From Marinobacter sp. C7 (GTDB taxonomy: Bacteria; Pseudomonadota; Gammaproteobacteria; Pseudomonadales; Oleiphilaceae), in the NCBI RefSeq assembly GCF_022343555.1, contig NZ_JAKQZH010000001.1, forward strand, positions 1,718,108-1,782,107: a stretch of 64,000 nt of DNA, given 5' to 3'. Shown here piece by piece: positions 54,126 through 63,986 of this stretch. Within the stretch, counting starts at the first letter, position 1, and every line of letters begins with the position of its first letter. A model generated the notes under the pieces. That model saw only the letters and a list, made by a program, of their open reading frames with translations. It did not search any database and was not told the DNA's origin. The position numbers and the translations under genes were made by a program.

Positions 54126-55124
54126 TCATAGCTCATTCAGTTCCCGTGCACGCTTCACGCGGACGATATCAGCCATAATCGCCAATGCAATTTCCGCGGG
54201 GGTCTTGCTGCCAAGTTGCAGACCGATTGGCATGTGGATACGCCTGATCTCGTCCTCGCAAAGTCCGCCCGAGCGACGCAGACGCTCCGCGCGTGCCTGA
54301 GATGTTTTCCTGGAACCCATGACACCGATGTAGCCCGCAGGGGTTTTGACAGCCGCCATCATCGCCAGGTCATCGATTTTCGGGTCATGAGTTGCCGCGA
54401 CCACCGCCGTCGAGGCGGTACACACGCCATCACCACTGATATAGAGCGAGGGTAAAACCGGCTCGAACCGGACCCCTTCCGGAATCCGGGCGTTGGCAAT
54501 CACCTCCTCACGGGGTTCACAAATAATCACCTCATAACCCAGACTGATCGCGAAGCTGGCGCATGCTTCTGCGACGGTTGAGTAGCCTGCAAGGATGAGC
54601 CTGGAAAGCGCTCCGACGCGAATGGACACAGTTTCGTCAGCCTGGTTTACACGTACTCTCGGGCCATTGCACCGGGACCTTTCAAACCAGCTCGCGCCGT
54701 CCGTCAGTCTCACCTGCCGGGCAAGCGCCACCTGGCCCGACACCATGGCCTCAAGGAGCTGCCCGCAGTGAGCCCTGTTCTCGTCATTGGCAACCATTCG
54801 CTCAACCAGAACATCGAGGACGCCACCGCATGGAAGGCGAACCCGGGGGTTCGAGGGTCCTTCGCCATGATCGCCATAGCGTACCGTAACCGCCGGCAAC
54901 GAATAGTCACCGGCAGCCAGGCGTTCAAGGAAATCCTCCTCCACACACCCCCCGGACAGTGACCCGACATGGTCGCCCTCGGCTGTGGCAACCATTAGCG
55001 ATCCCGGTTCGCGGGGCGAAGAGCCAAACGTTGAAAGAACGGTACACAGCCAGACGGTCCTGCCCTCGTCCAGCCATTCAGTGGCCTGCTTTACGACCCG
55101 ATAATCAAGGCTCTGCATGGTCAT
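54126..55124 (-). CDS. xdhC: XdhC-family molybdenum-cofactor chaperone
   Basis: A 332-residue XdhC/CoxI-type protein that inserts sulfurated Moco into molybdenum hydroxylases. The N-terminal domain shows STFGSSPREPGSLM, SLSGGCVE and RLPCGGVLDVL. The C-terminal Rossmann region has VIICEPREEV and YIGVMGSRK. It overlaps the hydroxylase gene by ATGA, so it serves that enzyme. Confidence 0.92.
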   Translation of the reverse strand: MTMQSLDYRVVKQATEWLDEGRTVWLCTVLSTFGSSPREPGSLMVATAEGDHVGSLSGGCVEEDFLERLAAGDYSLPAVTVRYGDHGEGPSNPRVRLPCGGVLDVLVERMVANDENRAHCGQLLEAMVSGQVALARQVRLTDGASWFERSRCNGPRVRVNQADETVSIRVGALSRLILAGYSTVAEACASFAISLGYEVIICEPREEVIANARIPEGVRFEPVLPSLYISGDGVCTASTAVVAATHDPKIDDLAMMAAVKTPAGYIGVMGSRKTSQARAERLRRSGGLCEDEIRRIHMPIGLQLGSKTPAEIALAIMADIVRVKRARELNEL

Positions 55125-57454
55125 CCGCTCAATTGGTCACCAACCGGAAGGCGCCGGATACGTTTGCCCGTGGCGGCATAGATTGCGTTGCAAAGAGCTG
55201 GCGCCACAGGTGGCAGCCCGGGTTCGCCGACGCCGCCCATGGCGTCGTCCGGATTGTCGATCAGGTGGACTTTTACCACTTTCGGGGCGTCCGGCATCCT
55301 GGGGATCAGGTACTTGTCAAAGTTGGCCTGCTGGGCAACCCCATCCTCAAACGTCACCTCGCTCTTCAGCGCAACCCCGATGCCCATCACACAGGCTCCC
55401 TCCAGCTGTGCCCGGATCCGCTCGGGGTTGGCCTGAGGGCCACAGTCGAAGGCAATGTCCGCCCGGTGAATGGTGAGTTCGCCGGCGTCGTCTACCTCCA
55501 CGTCAAAAACAATGGCGGTGTAGGATACGAAGCTGTGATGGAAGGCCAGGCCGAGACCGCGTCCCTTCGGGGTCTCGCGACCCCAGCCGGCTTCCTCGGT
55601 AGCCCTTTCGATGACGCGCCGCATCCGACCGACATCGATCGGGTACAGATCCGGATCTTCACCGTAATTCCAGCCATCCCCGACGGTCAGGTTGTGCACC
55701 TGCCGGTCTGGCCCAAGCAGATCCAGCACATAGTCCCGATGATCCTTACCGGCTGCCACGGCCATTTCATGGGCGAAGCTCTGGATAGCCCAGGCGTGAG
55801 GAAGGTTGTAGACAGACCGGAACCAGCCAATCCGAACATGGGCCGGGGCTGGCGGGTTTTCCAGACGAATCGAGGGAATACTGAACGGCATGGTATTGAA
55901 GCCCATGCCCAGTTCAAACTCGCCCTTGTGCCTGGGATCCGGGGCAAACAGGGAGGCAATGCTCGGGGACAGCGTTCGATGACGCCAGCTGGTGGCATTG
56001 CCATCCGCATCCAGACCGGCTTCCAGATGATCCACAGAGACCGCGTGAAAATATGCGTGCTGAATGTCGTCTTCCCGGGACCATTGAAGCTTGATGGGCT
56101 GCCCCTCGAATTCCTTCGCGATCCGGGCCGCTTCGCTGACAAAATCAGGCTTTGACTTACGCCCGAAGCCGCCACCGAGCAGAGTCTGATGCACAGTGAC
56201 GTTTTCCCGGTCCAGTCCCAGCACACCCGCAACTCCGTCCCGCGTGGCTCGCGGGTTCTGAACCGGGGCCCAGACTTCGGCCTTGCCATTGCTTACGCGC
56301 ACTACAGCGACGGGAGGTTCCATCGGGGCCTGAGCCATGTGCGACATGTAATAGGTAGCAGACACCCGCTTATCCGCCTCTTCCAGGGCGGCCTCCGTAT
56401 CGCCCTTCTGACGAATGACTTTGCCCGGCGATTGCGCCGCCTTTTCCAGTGCCTCCCTGTAGGCTTTGGAGGTGTAGTCGGCATTGTCGCCGGCCGCCGC
56501 ACGGTCCCACTCAATCTTGAGTGCCCTGCGGCCTTCCAGGGCGGCCCAGGTGTTGGAGGCCACCACAGCAACGCCACCGAGGGGGTTGAAGGCGGCAGGC
56601 TGATCCGCCGTATCAATGCGGATAACCTTTTTGACGCCAGGGACTTTGAGCGCATTGGCGTCGTCAACGCTGGTTATCCCGGCGCCATAGACCGGCGGGC
56701 GCGCTATGACCGCATAAAGGGTCCCATCGAGGTCCACGTCGGCACCAAACACTGCCTTGCCGGTAACGATGTCTTCGCCGTCAACGGCCTTGGGGTAAGC
56801 CGACGTCAGTTCACCATTGACCAGGCCTGATTCCTTGCCAATGAAACGCAGTTCGCTATCTGATTTGAGAACCAGCGCATTTCTGCCCGGCACATCCAGC
56901 TCCCGGGCGGCTTTTGCAAGCTCACCGAAACCGAGGTCCCGCCCGGTAGCCGGATGAACCACCTTGTGAACATCGGTGCGAACTTCCGAAACCGGCACCC
57001 CCCACTGGTTGGCCGCCGCCTGCTCCAGCATCAGCCTGGCCGCAGCCCCGGCACGGCGAATGGGTTCATACCAGTGGCGCATACTGCGGGAACCATCGGT
57101 GTTCTGGTTGCCGTATTTGTCCTGATTCGCGGGCGCCTGCTCAACCCGGACCTGGTGCCAGTCCGCGCCCAGTTCATCGGCGGCCACCATGGCCAGACTG
57201 GTGCGAATGCCCTGCCCCATCTCGGCCCGGTTGTTGATGAAGGTAACCACGCCATCGGCGTCGATGTGAATAAACACATTGGGATTATCGATCCAGCCGC
57301 CGGGCATGGCGCCGGCACCAAACTGGGCCTTTTCATTGGCGTGCCCGGTATCCCAGCGGGCGGCCAGTACCAGTGCCGAAGCCCCGGCCATCCCTTTCAG
57401 AAGTCCGCGACGGCTGACATTGGCTAGCAGCAACGTATCCTCTGAACGGCTCAT
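55121..57454 (-). CDS. Molybdenum hydroxylase large subunit, IorB-type
   Basis: A 777-residue Moco subunit of the xanthine oxidase superfamily, of the isoquinoline 1-oxidoreductase/aldehyde dehydrogenase type without an FAD subunit. It has a twin-arginine signal (SRRGLLKGMAGASA), the Moco block GGGFGRKS, and the catalytic Glu in GGVGEPGLPP. Likely periplasmic, passing electrons through the 2Fe-2S partner to a cytochrome or quinone. The substrate (N-heterocycle or aldehyde) is not determined. Confidence 0.9.
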   Translation of the reverse strand: MSRSEDTLLLANVSRRGLLKGMAGASALVLAARWDTGHANEKAQFGAGAMPGGWIDNPNVFIHIDADGVVTFINNRAEMGQGIRTSLAMVAADELGADWHQVRVEQAPANQDKYGNQNTDGSRSMRHWYEPIRRAGAAARLMLEQAAANQWGVPVSEVRTDVHKVVHPATGRDLGFGELAKAARELDVPGRNALVLKSDSELRFIGKESGLVNGELTSAYPKAVDGEDIVTGKAVFGADVDLDGTLYAVIARPPVYGAGITSVDDANALKVPGVKKVIRIDTADQPAAFNPLGGVAVVASNTWAALEGRRALKIEWDRAAAGDNADYTSKAYREALEKAAQSPGKVIRQKGDTEAALEEADKRVSATYYMSHMAQAPMEPPVAVVRVSNGKAEVWAPVQNPRATRDGVAGVLGLDRENVTVHQTLLGGGFGRKSKPDFVSEAARIAKEFEGQPIKLQWSREDDIQHAYFHAVSVDHLEAGLDADGNATSWRHRTLSPSIASLFAPDPRHKGEFELGMGFNTMPFSIPSIRLENPPAPAHVRIGWFRSVYNLPHAWAIQSFAHEMAVAAGKDHRDYVLDLLGPDRQVHNLTVGDGWNYGEDPDLYPIDVGRMRRVIERATEEAGWGRETPKGRGLGLAFHHSFVSYTAIVFDVEVDDAGELTIHRADIAFDCGPQANPERIRAQLEGACVMGIGVALKSEVTFEDGVAQQANFDKYLIPRMPDAPKVVKVHLIDNPDDAMGGVGEPGLPPVAPALCNAIYAATGKRIRRLPVGDQLSG

Positions 57455-57912
57455 GAGCTGACCTCCTTACCTGCAACCCGCTCAATGGCCGCGAGGATGC
57501 GATTGTAGGTACCACAGCGACACAGATTACCGGCCATGGCGTCGATAATTTCCTGGGTGCTCGGTTCCGGGTTGTTCTTGAGCAGGCCGGTCGCATTCAT
57601 GATCTGCCCACCCTGACAATAACCGCACTGGGCTACGCCAACGTCAAGCCAGGCTTGCTGTACTTTCTTGCCGACCGAATCATCTGCCATGGCTTCAATG
57701 GTCTGGACTTCCCCCGTCACGGCGGAAACCGGGGTCACGCAGGAGCGTGTTGCCACACCGTCAATGTGTACTGTACAGGCGCCGCACTGCGCGATACCAC
57801 AACCGAACTTGGTACCCCTCATTCCGACAACATCCCGGATGACCCAAAGCAGGGGCATGTTGTCAGGAACCTCCAGCTCATACTGGCGCCCATTGATCGT
57901 CAGACTGGCCAT
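57451..57912 (-). CDS. 2Fe-2S subunit of the molybdenum hydroxylase, IorA-type
   Basis: A 153-residue protein with two [2Fe-2S] clusters: FGCGIAQCGACTVHIDG (plant ferredoxin type) and AQCGYCQGG with NLCRCGTYNRI. It has no signal of its own and is presumably co-exported with the Tat-bearing large subunit, which it overlaps by ATGA. First gene of the iorA-iorB-xdhC operon. Confidence 0.93.
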   Translation of the reverse strand: MASLTINGRQYELEVPDNMPLLWVIRDVVGMRGTKFGCGIAQCGACTVHIDGVATRSCVTPVSAVTGEVQTIEAMADDSVGKKVQQAWLDVGVAQCGYCQGGQIMNATGLLKNNPEPSTQEIIDAMAGNLCRCGTYNRILAAIERVAGKEVSS

Positions 57913-58319
57913 TGTTCTCTCCCTAATGATTTATTGGCGGCTTTCCGGCGCTATGCACGCAACTCACAAAGTAAGCTGACAATTTCACCTCGCTCCTGCA
58001 TTAGCCCGGCCCCCTCTTCGATACTCTGATTCAACATCATTACGATGCTGGCTTTCATCGGTTTTCAGTTCGACGTGTAGAATCAGGCAAAAATTCGACA
58101 GGATCACGACAGCCCCGAGCTTTAGACCAAGTTGGTTAATGTGGCCCAATGCCATGGGGCACTGGTTGGGCGGTTCGGCCATCACGGCGGGTTACGGCTG
58201 AGAGTCTACGGCGTATGTTGGTGCGACAACTGCGCTTGCGCGCCTTATGATTTTCTTTATGGCCCGGCGCCAGCTTGGAAATGCTGACGCCGCCAATTCT
58301 GTATAAGAGTGGACAGAGC
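57913..58319. other. Gene-free stretch
   Basis: About 400 nt between iorA and the YdcH-like gene without a convincing frame. A hairpin with one mismatch (GGCGCCAGC at 58266 pairing with GCTGACGCC ending 58291) lies 29 nt beyond the minus-strand YdcH-like stop and may terminate it. The iorA promoter should lie near its right-hand start at about 57915-58000; no clear hexamers seen. Confidence 0.35.
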
Positions 58320-58562
58320 TTAATTACTGTTTGTTAATGCCCGGTAGAGCTCATCCTTGAGTTGCGCTCGCCACGTTTTTAACCGGTGCATCTTGTCATC
58401 ACTGATGGGTCCGCCTCTTTTCTCCAGCCCTTCGATTTCCTGATCCAACTCCGAGTAACGGGTGAGTTTCTCACTGAATTTCATGTCGTTGCCTCTGAGT
58501 TCCTCAATCCGATCCTTGTATTCGGGAAATTCCTTGTGGAGTTCGTGGCTGGAAATGCCCAT
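58320..58562 (-). CDS. YdcH/DUF465-like small protein
   Basis: An 80-residue charged helical protein. HELHKEFPEYKDRIEELRG and RYSELDQEIEGLEKR match the DUF465/YdcH pattern of a helical hairpin, a common small cytosolic protein of unknown function. GGAGGCG before the ATG. Monocistronic. Confidence 0.85.
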   Translation of the reverse strand: MGISSHELHKEFPEYKDRIEELRGNDMKFSEKLTRYSELDQEIEGLEKRGGPISDDKMHRLKTWRAQLKDELYRALTNSN

Positions 58563-58749
58563 GGTGGTTCGCCTCCAATTTACTGAATTTGAGCGGGCAA
58601 TTTGCCCCCTTCATCATCATAGTAGAACTGGAACATTCCTGGGGGGTCTTTGACAAATCGCTAATTACCCAAGCCGGCGTCAGGGTATAGGATGACAACA
58701 TTGCAACCAATGCCAGACAGAAACACCGCATACCTGAGGAATAATAAGC

Positions 58750-59718
58750 ATGACCTACGCCCGAATCGTTGGCACCGGCTCCTATCTTCCGGAGAAGATC
58801 CTGACCAATAAGGACATGGAGTCTCTGGTGGATACCTCCGACCAGTGGATTCGGGAACGTACCGGTATCGAACAGCGCCACATTGCCGAAGACGGACAGA
58901 CCACGGTCGACCTCGCCGAGCAAGCCGCGCTCCGGGCTATTGAGGCCGCCGGCATCAGTGCCGGGGACATTGATCTGATCGTGTTCGCTACCTCAACCCC
59001 GGACAAGATTTTCCCCAGCTCTGCCTGTATCCTCCAGGCCCGCCTCGGCATTCACGGCTGTCCGGCTTTTGATATCCAGGCGGTCTGCAGTGGGTTTGTC
59101 TATGCCCTTTCTGTTGCGGACAAGTTCATCAAGACTGGCAGCAGCAAGAAAGCGCTGGTGATTGGTGCCGAAGTGTTCTCGCGGATTCTCAATTGGGAAG
59201 ATCGGGGTACCTGTGTTCTGTTTGGCGATGGCGCTGGTGCGGTTATTCTGGAAGCCAGCGAAGAAACCGGCATTCTGTCGACCCATATTCACGCAGACGG
59301 ACAATACGAAGATCTGCTGCACGTTCCCTGTGGTATCGCCGATGACTTCGAGCGGGTAAAAGCCGGCCTCGCGTTCGTGGAAATGAAAGGAAACGAGGTG
59401 TTCAAGGTTGCCGTGAATACGCTCGGCAAGATCGTCGACGAAACCCTTGAAGCCAACAACATGGAAAAGAGCGACGTAGACTGGCTGGTTCCACATCAGG
59501 CGAATCTGCGGATCATTTCGGCAACCGCCAAGAAGCTTAAATTGCCGATGGATCGCGTGGTGGTGACGGTGGATCAGCATGGCAACACCTCGGCCGCATC
59601 TATTCCCCTGGCACTGGACGTGGCTGTTCGCGATGGCCGTATCCAGCGTAATGAGGTGGTCTTGCTGGAAGCCTTTGGGGGTGGTTTCACCTGGGGTTCG
59701 GCGTTGCTCCGGTATTGA
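58750..59718 (+). CDS. fabH: 3-oxoacyl-ACP synthase III (FabH-type KAS III)
   Basis: A 322-residue KAS III, the initiating condensing enzyme of fatty-acid synthesis. The triad is visible: Cys113 in [11 protein letters not shown], His in VPHQANLRI, Asn in QHGNTSAAS. Length matches E. coli FabH (317). GAGGAATAATAAGC before the ATG. It stands apart from any fab cluster, so it may be an extra KAS III with altered acyl preference. Confidence 0.92.
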   Translation: MTYARIVGTGSYLPEKILTNKDMESLVDTSDQWIRERTGIEQRHIAEDGQTTVDLAEQAALRAIEAAGISAGDIDLIVFATSTPDKIFPSSACILQARLGIHGCPAFDIQAVCSGFVYALSVADKFIKTGSSKKALVIGAEVFSRILNWEDRGTCVLFGDGAGAVILEASEETGILSTHIHADGQYEDLLHVPCGIADDFERVKAGLAFVEMKGNEVFKVAVNTLGKIVDETLEANNMEKSDVDWLVPHQANLRIISATAKKLKLPMDRVVVTVDQHGNTSAASIPLALDVAVRDGRIQRNEVVLLEAFGGGFTWGSALLRY

Positions 59719-59736
59719 TCCGGCTTTTTTGAAGAT

Positions 59737-59766
59737 GGGGTCAGATGAATGCGTTCATCTGACCCC
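59737..59766. repeat. GGGTCAGA-type hairpin repeat, copy 2
   Basis: GGGGTCAGATGAA, loop TGCG, TTCATCTGACCCC: 13-bp perfect stem in the fabH-dabA convergent gap, with arms nearly identical to those at 50768-50796. Followed at once by another hairpin. Dispersed intergenic palindrome; may also stop convergent transcripts. Confidence 0.78.
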
Positions 59767-59781
59767 GACTTGACGAAAATA

Positions 59782-59811
59782 GGGGGCAGAAGAAACCGCT
59801 CTTCTGCCCCC
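59782..59811. repeat. GGGGGCAGAAGA-type hairpin
   Basis: GGGGGCAGAAGA, loop AACCGC, TCTTCTGCCCCC: 12-bp stem beginning 16 nt after the second GGGTCAGA hairpin. Similar design (G-run, purine-rich arm, small loop) suggests a related repeat class arranged as a REP-like pair; it lies 18 nt from the convergent dabA stop. Confidence 0.7.
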
Positions 59812-59828
59812 CCGGGCTTACGGCGGCC

Positions 59829-62258
59829 TTACCCCTTCCAGGGAATCAACTCTCCCCCATCCCCCAGCTGATACAGCCACAACCACTCATTGTTGACCAG
59901 CGCCGCCACGTCAGGATGCTCTTCGAGTACCGTCCGGATACGTGCTTCCGGTGCGTCAATTACGACTGTCAGCCTCATCGGTTCATGGCGCCATAGCCGC
60001 CCATCATGGACCGACTGGATGGGCAGACCAATCCTCAGATCGGTGCCGTTGCCCTCGATAACGCCAATATTGCCTCCCACCACGGAATGAAGCAGTTTGT
60101 TGCCGGCTCCGTAAACTGTCGGGGCGGTCACGGACGCGAAATACTGCAGGTTGATCCAGTTGGCAACGACCATTGGTGCAGTCATCAGCCCCTCGAGAAT
60201 ACCCCCTTCATCATCGAGGGCAGGATCGTAGTCGTGCAGGAAACACCGTCCACCCAGGTCGACGCCCCGGGTTCGTTCCCGCTTCGCAAAGATGATTGCC
60301 GCATTGTTGGCCAGGCCCCATTCCGGGCGGATTTCGGCCCAGTTTCTGGTTCGACGCTTCAGTTCTGTCTCAAGCTGCTCATCGGTCGTTCCGTTGAGCC
60401 CCAGACTGGTTGCCCGCTCCCGCCGTGCTTCGCGACCTGCGGTTGCCAGGGCATGCTCCAGTTCCTCGAGACGGATCAGATGTGAATCCGGCACACGGTC
60501 ACGACCAATAATCCGGACATGATCCGTAACCGTGCAATGTTCCGCAGCCAATACCCAGCAATAGTCCGGAATCCGGATTCCCCGCTCAGCCAGACCCTCG
60601 CGGACAATCCGGTCATTGAGCAGTTCAGCGGCAATTCTGGCGTTTACTCCTCCGTTCTTTCCACCGCAGGCCCCACAGGCCAGTCCCGCCTCATTGGGGT
60701 TGTTGTCGGTGTGGGTACCGTGGCCAACCAGCACAAGCAGAGTGCCGAAATTTCTGGTCAGCGACATGCCCCGTAACAGGTTTTCCGCAAGTGTCACGCG
60801 CTCCTCGTCTCGCACGGGATCGCCACCGTGAACATGGCACAGGCGCCCTTCCGGTAGACCTTCATCAGCAGAATGACCGCTGCCGTTGCGGTTTAAGCTG
60901 TCCCGAATCAGTTTCCATGCCCAGGCAAGCCCTGTGGTCTCTACCAGCGTAAAGGTGGAGAGGCTGGAGTACTTTCCCTTGCGAACCGATTCCCTGGTCA
61001 TCTCCCGCTGATCAAGACGACGACCAAGCTCCAGGTCAGACTTGAGATCACCCAGGGATTCGTTGAAACGGTAACTGGGCGCCAACAGGCCTGGAAGCCG
61101 GGGTTCGTCCTCTTTCGGACCGGGCACCTGGTGAGTGACAGGGATCCCGAAAAATCCGGCAAATCCGATGGTCTGGATCCCGGCCCCGCCCATTTCCAGA
61201 TGGCGCCGGAAAACCTCGGACCGGACATCAATGCAAAATGCGGCCTGGATCGCCGGCGGCGTGACCTTCTCGCTTTCCGGCTTTGAAGCCGCGTTTACCA
61301 GTCTGGTTTCAAGCGTCCGCTGCCATGCCAGCTCAAAAGCTCTCTGGAAAAGCCAGCGGCTGTTTTCATGAAGGCTGTCCGGTGCTCCCCCCCCTGAGGT
61401 CTCATCCCAGGCGGCCCACCCCCGTTGCCAGGCAGCCTTTTTCTGAACCGGAAGTCTTTCAAGTGCAAGCCATTCCCAGGTCAGAAGAATACTGAGCAAT
61501 TGGGAACAGACGTGGGACTCCCGTCCCTCAAGACCCGCGCGCCAGTCGATGCCCCGACACCAGGACGCCCATCCCGTCAGGCTGCAGAGCAGACTATGCC
61601 CCAGTGCCGCCAGTTCGGCCTCGGTATAAGGCAGACTTGAAATGACTCGATCGGCAGCCTGCTGCCATTGCGAGGGTAACCCTTCAAGGTCATCCCGAGT
61701 GATCTTGACGCCTGTGCTGCGACCCGGCCAGGGATCAATACGGGTCTGATCCAGCCAGAAAGCGAACAGGCTTTCGGATTCCGATTCAGGCCGCCAACGG
61801 GATTGCCTTTCGTCAAAGAAGCGGGCGCATACACGCCCGATCTGCTCCTTGACCTCCTCCATCATCGACAAATGGCCTTTCTGCCCGGCGTGGTGTTCAA
61901 GGGCAGAGAAAACCTGCCGGGTAGGCGATCGGCTTTTCTTTAGTGCCTCCGTCACGCCCTCGACAGGCACATCAAGACCCTGCTCGCGGATTGCCTGCTG
62001 CAGGTCTTCAGGCCGGATTCGGCCGCTCTGATAGGCATCGAGATAGAACTCTGCGGGCATCAGCACACCGATGCCCGCATTCTGGCCGAGCTTTCGGGCT
62101 GCGTCCCTGATCGGAAGATCGCGAAGCCCCCACCAGGGGTTTACCGCGATCCAGCGATCCAGCGGCCAGATCGGCGCAATCGTCTCGCAGATACCCGGCA
62201 GGATCGATGACATATCTTTCGCCGGGGCGGTCAGGGAAACAGCAAGCTTTGCAGTCAT
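59829..62258 (-). CDS. dabA: Inorganic carbon transport subunit DabA (DUF2309)
   Basis: An 809-residue DabA. The family has a carbonic-anhydrase-like zinc site made of Cys, Asp, His and Cys. Here these are Cys342 and Asp344 (FCIDVRS), His513 (VGHGTH) and Cys528 (LACGACGG), with the same spacing as in Halothiobacillus DabA. With DabB it is proposed to couple an ion gradient to CO2 hydration and so trap bicarbonate in the cell. Starts in an ATGA overlap with dabB. Very likely functional. Confidence 0.95.
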   Translation of the reverse strand: MTAKLAVSLTAPAKDMSSILPGICETIAPIWPLDRWIAVNPWWGLRDLPIRDAARKLGQNAGIGVLMPAEFYLDAYQSGRIRPEDLQQAIREQGLDVPVEGVTEALKKSRSPTRQVFSALEHHAGQKGHLSMMEEVKEQIGRVCARFFDERQSRWRPESESESLFAFWLDQTRIDPWPGRSTGVKITRDDLEGLPSQWQQAADRVISSLPYTEAELAALGHSLLCSLTGWASWCRGIDWRAGLEGRESHVCSQLLSILLTWEWLALERLPVQKKAAWQRGWAAWDETSGGGAPDSLHENSRWLFQRAFELAWQRTLETRLVNAASKPESEKVTPPAIQAAFCIDVRSEVFRRHLEMGGAGIQTIGFAGFFGIPVTHQVPGPKEDEPRLPGLLAPSYRFNESLGDLKSDLELGRRLDQREMTRESVRKGKYSSLSTFTLVETTGLAWAWKLIRDSLNRNGSGHSADEGLPEGRLCHVHGGDPVRDEERVTLAENLLRGMSLTRNFGTLLVLVGHGTHTDNNPNEAGLACGACGGKNGGVNARIAAELLNDRIVREGLAERGIRIPDYCWVLAAEHCTVTDHVRIIGRDRVPDSHLIRLEELEHALATAGREARRERATSLGLNGTTDEQLETELKRRTRNWAEIRPEWGLANNAAIIFAKRERTRGVDLGGRCFLHDYDPALDDEGGILEGLMTAPMVVANWINLQYFASVTAPTVYGAGNKLLHSVVGGNIGVIEGNGTDLRIGLPIQSVHDGRLWRHEPMRLTVVIDAPEARIRTVLEEHPDVAALVNNEWLWLYQLGDGGELIPWKG

Positions 62259-63871
62259 GACTTTTCTCCTGCAGTAGCGGCATAGCCGGACAGATGATCC
62301 CGTTTCATGCGAGGTCCTCGCAGAGCGTCACTGGCAAGCCGACGCGTCAGGCTCTCGAAAGGTTGCTCAAGGCGCAGGCCATGACTGAAGCGCGCCTGAA
62401 GTATCCGTACAGCCCTGAAGCGGCTGTAGAACAGGATCAGCGCGGAAAGCAGGAAAAGACTGATCAGGATGACCCAGGCAACGAACGTTGCCTCCAGCGG
62501 CGGAACCATCGCCGCGCCGGCTCCGAACACACCGCCCAGCAAGGCATGGAGCAGCCCGTACACCGGGATCAGTGACAATGCCAGGAGCACGACCAGGGCG
62601 CGGGTTTTCCTGCTTGCACCCTGCGGGATACCGAGGATGACGCTTGCAATCGCAACCACAAGCAAGCCGGCCAGCACCGATTTACCCTGCACCAGCTCGG
62701 GCAGCAACCACAGGACCAGCGAGGCCATTCCGGCACCCACGATGGCGAGCAGCAGATTACTGGTACCCGACACGCCAGAGGCGAAGGAACCCGCAGATAC
62801 TTTGACGGTTCGCCCCGAGGCCAGGAAGGAGTGGGCCTTGTAGAGGGAATGTGCCATCAGGTGGAGCAGTGCCAGTACATAGGCACCGAGCGCTATTTCA
62901 AACAGCATGAACCCCATCTGGGAAATCGTGGACCAGGCGAGCGCATGCTTCACCGAGGTCTGTGTCATCATGGTGAGCACGGCCACCACGGCTGTTACCC
63001 CTCCCACGACCAACAGCAGCGCGTGTCCCGCGGTAAAGCCGTCAAACACTGGAAACAGTCGCAGCCAGAGGAAACCGCCCAGGTTGATAATGCCCGCATG
63101 AAGCAGTGCAGAAACCGGGGTGGGCGCCTCCATTACCCGGAGCAACCAGCCGTGGAACGGAATCTGGGCACATTTGAGGATCGCAGCGCCGGCCAACAGC
63201 AGTGACGCCCATGCCAGTGTCGTGGAGGACTGCCCTACAGCCGCCGCGCCATCGATCATCTCGGGGAGTCGGAAGGTGCCGTAATGATCCCAGAGCAGCA
63301 GGACGCTGGCGATAACGCAGGCATCTCCAAGCCGGCTTGCAATAAACTTCTGGGCAGCTGCCAGACGGGCCTCGGGGCGATCCCTGTACAAGGTCAGCAA
63401 CTGATGTAGAGCGAGGCTGACACCGATCCAGGCACCCGCCAGGACCAGCATGTGATCAGTGAACACCAGCAGCAGCACACACGCCAGCGTAGTCAGAAAC
63501 CAGGGAAGAAAGGTCTCACGGGCAGGATCGCCGGCCAGATAGTCCCGGGCATAACGGAGAATGACCCACCCTATGAACGCCACCATCATCCCCATCCAGA
63601 CCGCCAGGGCATCGGGGTACAGCCCCAGGCGGGCACCGATGGCGGGCAGTCCGGTATCGATAAGCAAGGCATCCACCAGCAAAAGCAGGCCTACAACGCC
63701 GGTAACCCCCAGGCAGGCCAGCAGGAGTCCCTCGGAAATCCGCCAGCAGTGGCGGATTTTCAGAGGGTTGCTCGACCAGTTACTGAAGATGGCAACTCCA
63801 AAGAAACTGATTGGCAGCAAAAGCCACCCGACCATTACCGGGATGGATAAAAAACTGAGGCTTTCGATCAT
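62255..63871 (-). CDS. dabB: Ion-transporting membrane subunit DabB (NuoL/MrpA-like)
   Basis: A 538-residue polytopic protein of the NuoL/MrpD superfamily and membrane partner of DabA. Family sites: KCAQIPFHGWLLRVMEAPTP and the helix KHALAWSTISQMGFM. It is the first gene of the dabB-dabA operon; the C-terminal stretch after about residue 480 is basic and may contact DabA. It probably conducts H+ or Na+. Confidence 0.94.
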   Translation of the reverse strand: MIESLSFLSIPVMVGWLLLPISFFGVAIFSNWSSNPLKIRHCWRISEGLLLACLGVTGVVGLLLLVDALLIDTGLPAIGARLGLYPDALAVWMGMMVAFIGWVILRYARDYLAGDPARETFLPWFLTTLACVLLLVFTDHMLVLAGAWIGVSLALHQLLTLYRDRPEARLAAAQKFIASRLGDACVIASVLLLWDHYGTFRLPEMIDGAAAVGQSSTTLAWASLLLAGAAILKCAQIPFHGWLLRVMEAPTPVSALLHAGIINLGGFLWLRLFPVFDGFTAGHALLLVVGGVTAVVAVLTMMTQTSVKHALAWSTISQMGFMLFEIALGAYVLALLHLMAHSLYKAHSFLASGRTVKVSAGSFASGVSGTSNLLLAIVGAGMASLVLWLLPELVQGKSVLAGLLVVAIASVILGIPQGASRKTRALVVLLALSLIPVYGLLHALLGGVFGAGAAMVPPLEATFVAWVILISLFLLSALILFYSRFRAVRILQARFSHGLRLEQPFESLTRRLASDALRGPRMKRDHLSGYAATAGEKS

Positions 63872-63929
63872 GCTTAACTCCCTTCACAGCGTGCTGATAC
63901 TTTGCCGGGGATGCAGCATCGATAAAAAT

Positions 63930-63948
63930 GGTTTATAAATATCAAACC
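63930..63948. promoter_or_regulatory. LysR-type palindrome (T-N11-A) upstream of dabB
   Basis: GGTTT, nine bases, AAACC: a 19-bp imperfect dyad in the divergent region between dabB and the gene starting at 63987. The spacing fits a LysR-type T-N11-A box. Its location suits control of dabBA by a divergent LysR regulator. Confidence 0.4.
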
Positions 63949-63986
63949 GTTCACTTAAAGAGAACGTTTTACCAGAGACTGCTTAC

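Noticed and set aside
54959..56155. 398-codon plus-strand open frame opposite iorB
   Set aside because: Shadow of the molybdenum hydroxylase, which carries GGVGEPG and Tat motifs on the other strand.
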